Assembly (NCBI GenBank): GCA_022361315.1
Contig: JAKSBB010000459.1
Coordinates: 1-11,845 of the forward strand
Source: Desulfobacterales bacterium
GTDB lineage: Bacteria; Desulfobacterota; Desulfobacteria; Desulfobacterales; Desulfobacteraceae
DNA length: 11,845 bases
Direction of reading: 5' to 3'
In this document: piece after piece, positions 1-7,078 of the stretch
How positions within the stretch are numbered: position 1 is the stretch's first letter
Layout: each line of letters starts with the position of its first letter
Notes under the pieces: generated by a model
What the model was told of the DNA's origin: nothing
Databases searched by the model: none
The model's input: the letters and a program-made list of their open reading frames with translations, nothing else
Position numbers and translations under genes: made by a program

Positions 1-150
1 ACTGATATTGGATATAACATAGATCCGCCCGGGGATATCAATCTGGATCACACCGAGTCCGGGTATCAGCTCCGCCTTAGACCGGATGATATTGAACTGG
101 TTAAAGAAAAAACCACCGAATATATTTCAGGTATCAGAAAAGCCTTTTAA
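1..150 (+). CDS. 3' end of an unidentified protein (partial, 49 residues visible)
   Basis: Frame 1 is open from the first base to a TAA at 148-150, giving 49 residues that end in ISGIRKAF. The gene begins outside the window. The visible part is hydrophilic, with an acidic, proline- and glycine-containing first half (IDPPGDINLD) followed by a probable amphipathic helix. No motif is diagnostic, so I assign no function. It is probably real, because the frame closes just ahead of a promoter and has no competing frame, but 49 codons are weak evidence. It is read in the same direction as the DUF2325 gene 105 bases downstream, and the promoter between them argues for separate transcription. Confidence 0.55.
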   Translation, partial: TDIGYNIDPPGDINLDHTESGYQLRLRPDDIELVKEKTTEYISGIRKAF

Positions 151-174
151 TTCATTCTTCATTGCGATTATCTG

Positions 175-203
175 TTGACAGCAAATTGATCTTCATGTAT
201 TTT
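175..203 (+). promoter_or_regulatory. sigma-70 promoter for the DUF2325 gene
   Basis: A perfect -35 hexamer TTGACA (175-180) is separated by 17 bases from TATTTT (198-203), which matches 5 of 6 bases of the -10 consensus. The predicted start of transcription is near 210, about 45 bases ahead of the ATG at 256. This is the best-matching + strand promoter in the window. Confidence 0.7.
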
Positions 204-213
204 TCCGGAAAAG

Positions 214-231
214 TTAGTTATGGCAAACTAA
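214..231 (+). promoter_or_regulatory. inverted repeat TTAGTT-N6-AACTAA, possible operator
   Basis: A perfect 6-bp inverted repeat lies at 214-219 and 226-231, just downstream of the predicted transcription start near 210. A repressor bound here would block promoter clearance of the DUF2325 gene. The TTAG...CTAA ends loosely recall metal-responsive DtxR/MntR-type sites, but the match is too weak to name a regulator. The arms are short and AT-rich, so chance is possible. Confidence 0.35.
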
Positions 232-255
232 AAAAGGCAGAGAGGTTGAGGGAGA

Positions 256-1488
256 ATGACGGATAAAATGAAAAAGTTCATGAACATCTGGGAAATCGAG
301 CAGCATTTTAAGTGTCCGGTGATCGGGGCCATGCTTACCGTTGAAAAACATAAGTCCATCCTTAAAAAATGCGGGTGGGATGTGAAATCACTGAAACCTT
401 ACGAATATCATTCTCACCTTATGGGATGCATGGGAGAAGAGAATGCGGTTTCCATCAAGGTGAACAATTTTATCCGGCACCAGGCCAGAAAATATATGGT
501 GGAGGTGGGGCGGCTTTATGACAGGGGAGATAAACAGGGTGTGCGGGACCTGTGGCATACTTATGCCGGGCAGGGAATCATCGGGCCGGTGATGTATACC
601 ATTGTTTCCCATGAAGATACGGATATTGAACTGCTTCAGGATATCCATGGCGAAGTGCATATGCTGGCCCATGCCAATATGACCGAGGTCTTTCATGTCC
701 GGCGCCAATTGGCATCGGCCGAGGAAAACCTCACCCGGGAAAAGAGAAAACTGACGGACAAAAACACTGCCATACAGGACCTGGCTCGTCAGCGTCGGGA
801 TGACCGTCTGACCATTGACAGGCTGAACAGGGAAAACCATGGGCTGAAAAAACAGGTGGGCACCCTGAATCCGGGAAAAGGCAAGGCCGATAAGCGCGCC
901 GATGAGGAAGAACTCAGGTTGCTCCGGGAGATGCTGGCCCAGGCCCAGGAGGAAAATCAAGCCCTGTCACGGGAGAAAAAACAGATCCAAATCGAGCTGT
1001 TCAGTGCTGAAAATGAAAATAAGATGATCCGTGAAGAGCTTCAGACCCTTTCAGAGAGTTTTGCTTACTTCGGTGATCCGGCAAACGTCAATCCGGCGGA
1101 TGGGATAAGCCGTGACCCCGTTGCCTGTCCCGTCCATGGCGATTGTTCCGGTGATGCCTGCCCCAACTACCACCTCTGTGCCAAACGGATATTCATGATC
1201 GGCGGGATTACCAAGATGAAGTCCTATTACCGGGAGATCGTGGAGAGTGCCGGTGGTGAATTCGATTACCATGACGGATATCTCAAAAACAGCAATGCCA
1301 ATCTGGCGGCCAAGGTGAAGCGCTGTGACGTTGTGGTCTGTCCGGTGAGCTGCAACAGCCACAATGCCTGTCTGAAAGTGAAAAAATTATGCCAGCAGTA
1401 CAATAAGGAACTCAAAATACTCAACAGTGCAAGCCTCTCTGCCGTGACCCGGGCAATAATGGTCCCCAGACAGCCAGAAATAAACTGA
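256..1488 (+). CDS. DUF2325 domain protein with helical N-terminal domain, coiled coil and cysteine cluster
   Basis: The protein has 410 residues in three parts. Residues 1-135 look mostly helical and contain scattered Cys and His (FKCP, KKCG, GCMGE). Residues about 145-265 form a long charged heptad-like coiled coil. Residues about 312-402 match DUF2325 (PF10087): a beta-strand plus glycine start (FMIGGITKM), GGEFDYHDGY, a DVVVCP strand and the CNSHNACLKVKKLC segment. Directly before DUF2325 sit four cysteines (C291, C297, C302, C308) in a CPVHGDC...CPNYHLC pattern that could bind a metal or iron-sulfur cluster. The start at 256 follows AGGGAG at 249-254; an in-frame ATG at 268 lacks its own Shine-Dalgarno. 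There is no signal peptide or TM segment, so it should be cytoplasmic. DUF2325 has a Rossmann-like look but no established reaction, and I assign none. The gene has its own promoter and appears to be a single-gene unit. Confidence 0.85.
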   Translation: MTDKMKKFMNIWEIEQHFKCPVIGAMLTVEKHKSILKKCGWDVKSLKPYEYHSHLMGCMGEENAVSIKVNNFIRHQARKYMVEVGRLYDRGDKQGVRDLWHTYAGQGIIGPVMYTIVSHEDTDIELLQDIHGEVHMLAHANMTEVFHVRRQLASAEENLTREKRKLTDKNTAIQDLARQRRDDRLTIDRLNRENHGLKKQVGTLNPGKGKADKRADEEELRLLREMLAQAQEENQALSREKKQIQIELFSAENENKMIREELQTLSESFAYFGDPANVNPADGISRDPVACPVHGDCSGDACPNYHLCAKRIFMIGGITKMKSYYREIVESAGGEFDYHDGYLKNSNANLAAKVKRCDVVVCPVSCNSHNACLKVKKLCQQYNKELKILNSASLSAVTRAIMVPRQPEIN

Positions 1489-1505
1489 ACTCCATCCCAT
1501 TGGTT

Positions 1506-1541
1506 CTCCCGGGTTCCGGTTTGTCATCCGGAATCCGGGAG
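1506..1541. repeat. 14-bp GC-rich hairpin after the DUF2325 gene
   Basis: CTCCCGGGTTCCGG (1506-1519) pairs with CCGGAATCCGGGAG (1528-1541) over 14 bp with one G-T wobble and an 8-base loop. It begins 17 bases after the stop codon at 1486-1488. No T-run follows on either strand, so it is not a textbook intrinsic terminator. It may protect the 3' end of the mRNA, assist a factor-dependent terminator, or be a dispersed palindromic repeat. The rest of the 1489-1674 gap is AT-rich around 1585-1625 and shows no promoter I would defend. Confidence 0.6.
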
Positions 1542-1674
1542 ATACCGGGCAATCTCCTGCCATTCCCAATGCCGGTGTACGTGACATAAAAAAATAGCTG
1601 TAATTTTTATTATTGTATGCTAATGAATTGTCTTGCCAGGGACGACAGGGAAGACATCTGATAAGGAGATACCG

Positions 1675-3093
1675 ATGGCAGAATCTGAAGAAGGCACACC
1701 CCATCCCCGAAGCATATTTGATACCCAGGCTGCCGCTTTACGGCGGGAGCCCGTCATCCCTTACGAAAAACGGATCCAATTATTGGAAACCATTGAACGG
1801 CTGATCGTGGAGAATGATGAAGCGATTTGTGAGGCGATTTCCCGGGATTTCGGCAACCGATCCAAACACGAAACCCGGATTCTGGAGATCTCCGGCAGTT
1901 TGCTGGGACTTCGATACACCCGGAAACGCCTGAAGCGATGGATGGCACCCCAGCGGCGTCACGTTTCCATACTTTTTGCCGGAAGCCGAAACCGGGTAAT
2001 CCCACAGGCCAAAGGCATCGTGGGGATCGTAACGCCCTGGAATTATCCTCTCTTTCTTGCCATCAGCCCCATGACCAGTGCCATTGCCGCAGGGAACCGG
2101 GTGATGGTGAAACTGGCATCAAATTCCCAGCGGCTGTGCCGGCTGCTACACCGGCTTTTCTCCAATGAGATTGATGGGGAGTACATCTGTTTTTTACCCG
2201 GTGCAGGGGCATCCGAGTTTTCCGGTCTTCCTTTCAACCACCTGGTGTTTACAGGCTCCCCTGATGTGGGAAAAACCGTTATGAAAACCGCCGCAGCCAC
2301 ACTCACTCCGGTAACCTTGGAACTCGGGGGGAAATCCCCCACGGTGATTGCAGAGGATTATCCCCTGGAAAAGGCCGTGGCCCGGATTATGTACGCCAAG
2401 CTCATGAATGCCGGTCAGACGTGTATTGCACCGGATTATCTCTTTGTGCCCCAGGCAAAATTAACGGCCTTTATCCATGCGGCAAAGGCCGTGGTGGCAA
2501 AACGGTATCCGGATATCCGGTCCCGGGATTACACCAGCATTATCGATGAGCGGGCATTTGCAAGGCTGACTGAAACCTTAAAAGAGGCCCAGGAAAAGGG
2601 GGCACGCCTGATTAACCTGCTGGACGGTCCCCAGACTGATCCTGAATTGAGAAAAATCTCTCCGACACTGGTGACCGGTGTATCCCGGGATATGCGCATC
2701 ATGAAGGAGGAGATATTCGGTCCGCTATTCCCGGTGATGCCGTATTCGGATCCGGAAGAAGTGATTGACTACATCAATTCGGGTGAAAGACCGTTAGCCC
2801 TGTACCTGTTTACAAAAAACAGGCGCCTGACGGAACAGGTGCTGGCCAGGACCATCTCCGGCGGTGTCACCATCAACGATTGTGCCATGCACGTGGCCCA
2901 GCACGATATACCCTTCGGCGGCATCGGCAATAGTGGTATGGGCCATTACCACGGATATGAAGGATTTGCGGAATTCTCAAAACTCAAACCCGTGTTCAGA
3001 CAGTCGGGGGCTGCCATCAGTTTTGCCCCGCCATACGGGCCGTTTATAGGCTGGATTTACAGGATGGTAAAACAACTGCGCTGGCTGGCCTGA
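1675..3093 (+). CDS. NAD(P)-dependent aldehyde dehydrogenase, coniferyl-aldehyde/class 3 type
   Basis: Oxidises an aldehyde to the acid with NAD(P)+. The 472-residue length suits the class 3/coniferyl aldehyde dehydrogenase (CalB) branch. Visible landmarks are TPWNYP with catalytic-site Asn123, the dinucleotide-loop motif FTGSPDVGK, general base Glu216 in LELGGKSP, nucleophile Cys250 in NAGQTCIAPDY, and EEIFGPLFPV. Glu216 and Cys250 are 34 residues apart, as in rat class 3 ALDH (Glu209/Cys243). The NAGQTCIAPDY form is typical of this branch. The C-terminus after about residue 445 is hydrophobic and basic (FAPPYGPFIGWIYRMVK) and could attach the enzyme to the membrane, as in fatty aldehyde dehydrogenases. 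The start at 1675 is chosen because AAGGAG lies at 1663-1668; an in-frame ATG at 1633 has no good ribosome site. The substrate is not readable: a long-chain or aromatic aldehyde is plausible. It looks monocistronic. Confidence 0.9.
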   Translation: MAESEEGTPHPRSIFDTQAAALRREPVIPYEKRIQLLETIERLIVENDEAICEAISRDFGNRSKHETRILEISGSLLGLRYTRKRLKRWMAPQRRHVSILFAGSRNRVIPQAKGIVGIVTPWNYPLFLAISPMTSAIAAGNRVMVKLASNSQRLCRLLHRLFSNEIDGEYICFLPGAGASEFSGLPFNHLVFTGSPDVGKTVMKTAAATLTPVTLELGGKSPTVIAEDYPLEKAVARIMYAKLMNAGQTCIAPDYLFVPQAKLTAFIHAAKAVVAKRYPDIRSRDYTSIIDERAFARLTETLKEAQEKGARLINLLDGPQTDPELRKISPTLVTGVSRDMRIMKEEIFGPLFPVMPYSDPEEVIDYINSGERPLALYLFTKNRRLTEQVLARTISGGVTINDCAMHVAQHDIPFGGIGNSGMGHYHGYEGFAEFSKLKPVFRQSGAAISFAPPYGPFIGWIYRMVKQLRWLA

Positions 3094-3110
3094 CAGATCC
3101 GGCTCAGATA

Positions 3111-3133
3111 TAGAAAAAGTCCCTTTTTTTCTA
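3111..3133. terminator. weak AT-rich hairpin after the aldehyde dehydrogenase
   Basis: TAGAAAAA (3111-3118) can pair with TTTTTCTA (3126-3133) across a 7-base loop, 17 bases after the stop codon at 3091-3093. The stem is almost all A-T and the T-run lies inside the stem, so termination would be inefficient at best. It also touches the -35 region of the next promoter. Confidence 0.25.
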
Positions 3134-3160
3134 ACAATTTTAGCCGTTCTGGGCTATAAT
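3131..3160 (+). promoter_or_regulatory. sigma-70 promoter for the signalling cluster
   Basis: A perfect TATAAT (3155-3160) is preceded, 18 bases upstream, by CTAACA (3131-3136), which matches 4 of 6 bases of the -35 consensus. Transcription would begin near 3167 and leave a leader of about 110 nt before the TTG start at 3279. That leader contains two copies of TGGCAGA (3194-3200 and 3208-3214). No other convincing promoter is visible until after 8805, so it may drive all five signalling genes. Confidence 0.6.
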
Positions 3161-3278
3161 GCGACAAAAGTGTTTATATTTAGCAACCAGAAGTGGCAGA
3201 CAATAGATGGCAGATTGCCTTTTGCGACGCAATACGAGCCGGTGCCACATTTTGACATGATTTCCACAGGCAGGCAAT

Positions 3279-5309
3279 TTGGATTTGGAACAGGCGCCCG
3301 GGTTTAAGATTCTCACCATAGACGACGAAGCCTTTATTCGTCAGAGTCTCCGAACGTATCTGGAGGATTACGGTTATACTGTTGTCGAGGCTGAAAACGG
3401 CCGGCAGGGCATAGAGGTGTTTGAGCGTGAGCAGCCCGATCTGGTCATTCTGGATTTGAGGATGCCTGAGATGGATGGGCTCCAGGTGCTGGAGATTTTA
3501 GGTGACCGTGATCCGGATGTCCCCATGGTGGTGGCATCCGGTACAGGAAATATGACTTCAGTGGTTGAAGCCCTGCGACTGGGAGCCTGGGATTATATCT
3601 TCAAGCCCATTGAAGATATGGGGGTTCTCAAACATTCCATAGAAAAATGTCTGAAAGAAAGCCGGCTCAAAAAGGAAAACAAAGCCTACCAGGAGCAATT
3701 AGAGGATCTCGTCAGGGAACGGACCCTTGAACTTGAGAAAAGCGAACAGCGATACCGGGCCGTATTTGAATATACGGGAACCGCTGCCATCATCATAGAG
3801 CCGGATGATACCATTTCCATGGCCAATTCAAGGTTTGCCCAGTTGGTGGGGCTTGAGCGTTCGGCCATTGAAGGAATTAAAAAATGGCATGACTTCATAT
3901 CCGCCGAAGATATTGATGTGATGGCAAACCACCTGCGGTCGAGAAAAGAAGACCCGCATGCCCCCCTGTACCAGGACGAACAGGGTGGCGCGGCATCCTC
4001 TCTCCAGTATGAAGTCACCCTGAACGACGGGAGCGATATCCCCAGATATGTCTATGTGAGCCTGGGAAAAATCCCCGGTACGGAACGACAGGTGGCCTCC
4101 CTGCTGGACGTGACGGAAAAACGGCGGGCGGAGAACCGGTGGCAACGCCTGGAACGGCAGTTGAGAAAATCCCAGAAAATGGAAGCCATAGGGACCCTGG
4201 CCGGCGGGATTGCCCATGATTTGAATAATATCCTGAGCCCGGTACTGGGCTATGCCGATATGATCATGCGGAATTCCGAACCGGAAAGCCAGGAGTTCCA
4301 GCGCAGCGAAAAAATACAGAAAGCGGCCTTACGGGCAGCGGACCTGGTTTCCCAGGTGCTGGCCTTTAACCGCGGAGGAACGGAAGAAAAGCGCAGGATC
4401 AAACTCCACCCGGTGATCAAGGAAGTGGTCAAGTTGCTGAAGGGATCAATCCCCTCAACCATAGAGATCATTGACAGGGTGGACAGAAATTGCGATGCGG
4501 TGCATGCGGATCCCACCCAGATTCACCAGGTGGTGATGAACCTGTGCACCAATGCGTATCATGCCATGGAGGATACGGGCGGAACGCTCAGTGTGGGGCT
4601 TTACCAGACGGAGCTAACACCTTCACAAATGGTTGGGTTTCCAAATCTTTCCCGGGGGGCCGGCGCCTATCTGGTTCTTGAGGTGAGTGATACCGGTGGT
4701 GGTATGGCCGATGATATCATTGAACGGATTTTCGATCCGTATTTCACCACCAAAGAAGAGGGCAAGGGCACAGGGCTTGGGTTGGCCACCGTATACAGCA
4801 TCGTCAAAGCCACAAATGGAGATATCCGTGTGAACAGCACGCAAGGAAAGGGATCGTGTTTTTCCGTGTACATTCCGGCAGTCCCAACGGAGACGGATGC
4901 GGACCGTAAGAACAATTCATTTCCGGAAACATATGCCGGCAATGGAGAGTCTCTTCTGGTGGTGGATGATGATTATGACATTGCGGCCATGTGCAAGGAA
5001 GGGTTCGAATATCTGGGATACCGGGTGGAGGCCTTTTCTTCGAGCCGGGAAGCCCTGGCCTATTATGAAGACCATATCCAGGAGATCGACCTGGTGATAA
5101 CGGATCATACCATGCCTGATATGACCGGGATAGAACTGGCCAAAAAAATGATGCTGCTCCGGCAGGACCTGCCCGTGATTCTCTGTTCGGGATATGCGGC
5201 CTCCATTAATCAGCAGGTTGTCGAGGACGCCGGGATAAGGCGATTTATGATGAAGCCCATTACCGTTGATACCATGTCCAGGGAGATTCAGGTGTTGTTG
5301 AAGACTTAG
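3279..5309 (+). CDS. soluble hybrid histidine kinase, REC-PAS-HisKA-HATPase-REC
   Basis: This 676-residue protein autophosphorylates on His and has receivers at both ends. REC1 (about 9-125) has acidic residues D15/D16, phospho-acceptor D59 and K109. A helical linker with coiled-coil character (about 118-162) leads to a PAS domain (about 163-280). The HisKA domain has H313 in GGIAHDLNNIL. The HATPase domain shows N421/N425 (N box), D471 in DTGGGM (G1) and GKGTGLGL from 495 (G2). REC2 (about 558-676) has D563-D565, acceptor D609 in ITDHTMPDMTG and K659. No TM helix or signal peptide is present, so it acts in the cytoplasm, probably downstream of another phosphodonor through REC1 or sensing through PAS. 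The start is TTG: no in-frame ATG precedes the receiver, an upstream in-frame TTG at 3252 runs into TGA at 3258, and a weak AGGCAGG sits at 3268-3274. A second in-frame TTG at 3285 is the alternative. It begins the signalling cluster. Confidence 0.92.
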   Translation: MDLEQAPGFKILTIDDEAFIRQSLRTYLEDYGYTVVEAENGRQGIEVFEREQPDLVILDLRMPEMDGLQVLEILGDRDPDVPMVVASGTGNMTSVVEALRLGAWDYIFKPIEDMGVLKHSIEKCLKESRLKKENKAYQEQLEDLVRERTLELEKSEQRYRAVFEYTGTAAIIIEPDDTISMANSRFAQLVGLERSAIEGIKKWHDFISAEDIDVMANHLRSRKEDPHAPLYQDEQGGAASSLQYEVTLNDGSDIPRYVYVSLGKIPGTERQVASLLDVTEKRRAENRWQRLERQLRKSQKMEAIGTLAGGIAHDLNNILSPVLGYADMIMRNSEPESQEFQRSEKIQKAALRAADLVSQVLAFNRGGTEEKRRIKLHPVIKEVVKLLKGSIPSTIEIIDRVDRNCDAVHADPTQIHQVVMNLCTNAYHAMEDTGGTLSVGLYQTELTPSQMVGFPNLSRGAGAYLVLEVSDTGGGMADDIIERIFDPYFTTKEEGKGTGLGLATVYSIVKATNGDIRVNSTQGKGSCFSVYIPAVPTETDADRKNNSFPETYAGNGESLLVVDDDYDIAAMCKEGFEYLGYRVEAFSSSREALAYYEDHIQEIDLVITDHTMPDMTGIELAKKMMLLRQDLPVILCSGYAASINQQVVEDAGIRRFMMKPITVDTMSREIQVLLKT

Positions 5310-5356
5310 GACGGCAACAGCCATTGGCCGGCGGGTCAGGGCCTGGAAATTGAAAA

Positions 5357-5382
5357 TGCCCGACGTGGACCGGTGCCGGGCA
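5357..5382. repeat. hairpin between hybrid kinase and single receiver
   Basis: TGCCCG (5357-5362) pairs with CGGGCA (5377-5382) around a 14-base loop, followed only by GGTTTAAAA. It could be an attenuator or processing site between the first and second signalling genes, but the stem is short and the T-run nearly absent. Confidence 0.3.
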
Positions 5383-5401
5383 GGTTTAAAATGACCGGGT
5401 G

Positions 5402-5429
5402 TTACTTAAGTAAGGATTTTAGTAAGGAT
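5402..5429 (+). repeat. palindrome TTACTTAAGTAA plus duplicated Shine-Dalgarno (AGTAAGGAT twice)
   Basis: A perfect 12-bp palindrome (5402-5413) overlaps the first of two identical 9-bp direct repeats, AGTAAGGAT at 5409-5417 and 5421-5429, spaced 12 bases apart. Each repeat contains TAAGGA. The second TAAGGA (5423-5428) lies 6 bases before the ATG at 5435 and is the natural ribosome site of the single-receiver gene. The palindrome could be an operator, or the first repeat a standby ribosome site. Both roles are inference. Confidence 0.5.
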
Positions 5430-5434
5430 AGTTT

Positions 5435-5803
5435 ATGTCTCCAGAGACAAGTTTATTTATCGTTTTAGATGATGAGCAGAGCATTCGTCAGAGTATTGCC
5501 TCCTTTCTTGAAGACGAGGGATATACGGTACTGCGTGCGGACAGCACGGAAGCCGCGATCTCCCTTGTGGAAGCAAATCCCGTGGACGCGGCTGTGGTGG
5601 ATATCCGGCTGCCGGGAAAAGACGGGAACCATTTTATGATTGAAGCCAGGAAAATCAGACCGGAGATCAAGTTTGTGGTTCACACCGGATCTGCTGATTA
5701 CTCCCCGCCTGAAGCGATTCGGGCCCTGGGGGTGACCCACGACAAGGTCTTGATCAAACCGGTCAGGGATCTGACGATCATTCTTGATGCCCTTAACTCC
5801 TGA
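5435..5803 (+). CDS. single-domain response regulator (CheY-like receiver)
   Basis: The 122 residues form one complete receiver domain and nothing else. Visible are the acidic pair D12/D13, phospho-acceptor D56 in VVDIRLPGKDG, switch residue T84 and K108 in LIKPVRD. With no output domain it would act as a phosphate shuttle, phosphate sink or protein-protein switch. It is less like the receivers of the neighbouring kinases than those are like each other, and it lacks their EALRLGAWDYI signature, carrying EAIRALGVTHDKV instead. The ATG at 5435 has TAAGGA 6 bases upstream. The next kinase begins 30 bases after its stop, so the two are probably cotranscribed and either flanking kinase is a candidate phosphodonor. 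Confidence 0.9.
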   Translation: MSPETSLFIVLDDEQSIRQSIASFLEDEGYTVLRADSTEAAISLVEANPVDAAVVDIRLPGKDGNHFMIEARKIRPEIKFVVHTGSADYSPPEAIRALGVTHDKVLIKPVRDLTIILDALNS

Positions 5804-5833
5804 TACGGCCAGTGGAATAAGGATGGTGAAAAC

Positions 5834-7078
5834 ATGAGTGCGAACACGGTTGTATACGAAGATAAAAAAATTCTGGTAATTGACGACGAAGTCTACATTC
5901 GTGACTCGGTCATCGGGTTTCTGGAAGACTACGGGTTCATGGTCATTGAAGCGGAAAACGGTCAGATGGGTCTGGAACAGTTTGAAAAGGAAAAACCCGA
6001 CCTTATTCTATGCGACCTGCGCATGCCCGTCATGGATGGCCTTGAAGTCCTGGCACAGGTCAGGGAACAGGACGAGAATACGCCCATCATCATTGTCTCC
6101 GGTGCCGGAAATATTGCAGATACGGTGGAGGCCCTGAGGCTGGGGGCCTGGGACTATATCATCAAACCCATCCAGGATATGAACGTTCTTTTCCATGCGG
6201 TGAACAAAGCCTTTGAACGCAAGCAGTTCATTGCGGAAAAAACCCGGTATCAACAGGATCTTGAAACCGCCAACCAGGAGTTGAAAATCTCTCTGGAAAC
6301 ATTGGAACGGGCCAGGGACCAACTGGTACAGTCCGAGAAGATGGCGGCACTGGGGGAACTTGTGGCCGGGGTGGCCCATGAGATCAATACGCCGGTGGGG
6401 GTGGGGGTGACCGCAGCCTCGTTTCTGGATGCCAAAACCAAGGAATTTTTTGAGGTCTATGAATCCGGAGAGCTTAAACGAAGTGAACTGGAAAGTTACC
6501 TGAAAACCGTCCGTGAGGTGTCCAATTCCATTCTGATCAATATGGGGCGAGCAGCTGAGCTGATTTCAAGCTTTAAACAGGTGGCGGTGGACCAGTCCAG
6601 TGAAAAACGGCGGCGGTTTAACCTCAAGGAATATATCGATGAGATACTCCTGAGTCTGAGGCCCCGCTACAAGAAAACCACCCATACCATCACGGTAAAC
6701 TGTGCCCCCGACATTGAGATGACCTCCTATCCCGGGGCCTTCTCTCAGATTCTGAACAACCTGATCATGAATTCATTGATCCACGGTTTTAAAGACATGG
6801 AAGAGGGCAGGATCGAGATGGATATCAGCAGAAACTCCGACGCCATTTCTTTTGTGTACAAAGATAATGGGAGGGGGATGGACGAAAAACAGAAGGAAAA
6901 GGCCTTTGATCCTTTTTTCACCACCATGCGCGGCAAGGGCGGTACCGGTCTTGGTATGTCCATTGTGTTTAACCTGGTTACCCAGACCCTCAAGGGGCAG
7001 ATCTCCCTTGAGAGTGAGTCCGGAAAGGGCGTTGTCTTTTCCATGACCTTACCCGAGCTTGAAGTGGTCAACGGATAA
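5834..7078 (+). CDS. soluble receiver-histidine kinase (REC-HisKA-HATPase)
   Basis: The protein has 414 residues. The N-terminal receiver (about 11-127) has D17/D18, acceptor D61 and K111. A coiled-coil linker (about 128-168) leads to HisKA with H182 in GVAHEINTPVG. The HATPase domain shows N308/N313 (N box), D344 in DNGRGM (G1), DPFFTT (F box) and GKGGTGLGM from 367 (G2). There is no TM segment and no PAS. Kinase activity is therefore probably controlled by phosphorylation of its own receiver. That receiver is a close paralogue of REC1 in the hybrid kinase upstream: 67 of 115 positions are identical without gaps by hand count, including EALRLGAWDYI(F/I)KPI. The start at 5834 has TAAGGA at 5818-5823, a 10-base spacing. 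Its stop TAA abuts the ATG of the next kinase, which indicates translational coupling. Confidence 0.92.
   Translation: MSANTVVYEDKKILVIDDEVYIRDSVIGFLEDYGFMVIEAENGQMGLEQFEKEKPDLILCDLRMPVMDGLEVLAQVREQDENTPIIIVSGAGNIADTVEALRLGAWDYIIKPIQDMNVLFHAVNKAFERKQFIAEKTRYQQDLETANQELKISLETLERARDQLVQSEKMAALGELVAGVAHEINTPVGVGVTAASFLDAKTKEFFEVYESGELKRSELESYLKTVREVSNSILINMGRAAELISSFKQVAVDQSSEKRRRFNLKEYIDEILLSLRPRYKKTTHTITVNCAPDIEMTSYPGAFSQILNNLIMNSLIHGFKDMEEGRIEMDISRNSDAISFVYKDNGRGMDEKQKEKAFDPFFTTMRGKGGTGLGMSIVFNLVTQTLKGQISLESESGKGVVFSMTLPELEVVNG

Noticed and set aside
388..960. Long antisense reading frames opposite the DUF2325, kinase and other genes (e.g. 388-960, 6745-7305, 7879-8529)
   Set aside because: They are shadows of strongly supported coding frames, show no domain-like sequence and have no ribosome sites that stand out.
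1633..1674. Earlier ATG for the aldehyde dehydrogenase (14 extra residues)
   Set aside because: It has no ribosome site, whereas the ATG at 1675 has AAGGAG at the right distance and gives the family's usual N-terminus.
3252..3280. TTGACA at 3252-3257 as a promoter for the hybrid kinase
   Set aside because: No -10 fits at 16-18 bases (CAATTT at best) and it would start transcription inside the coding region. The TATAAT promoter at 3155 is better placed.
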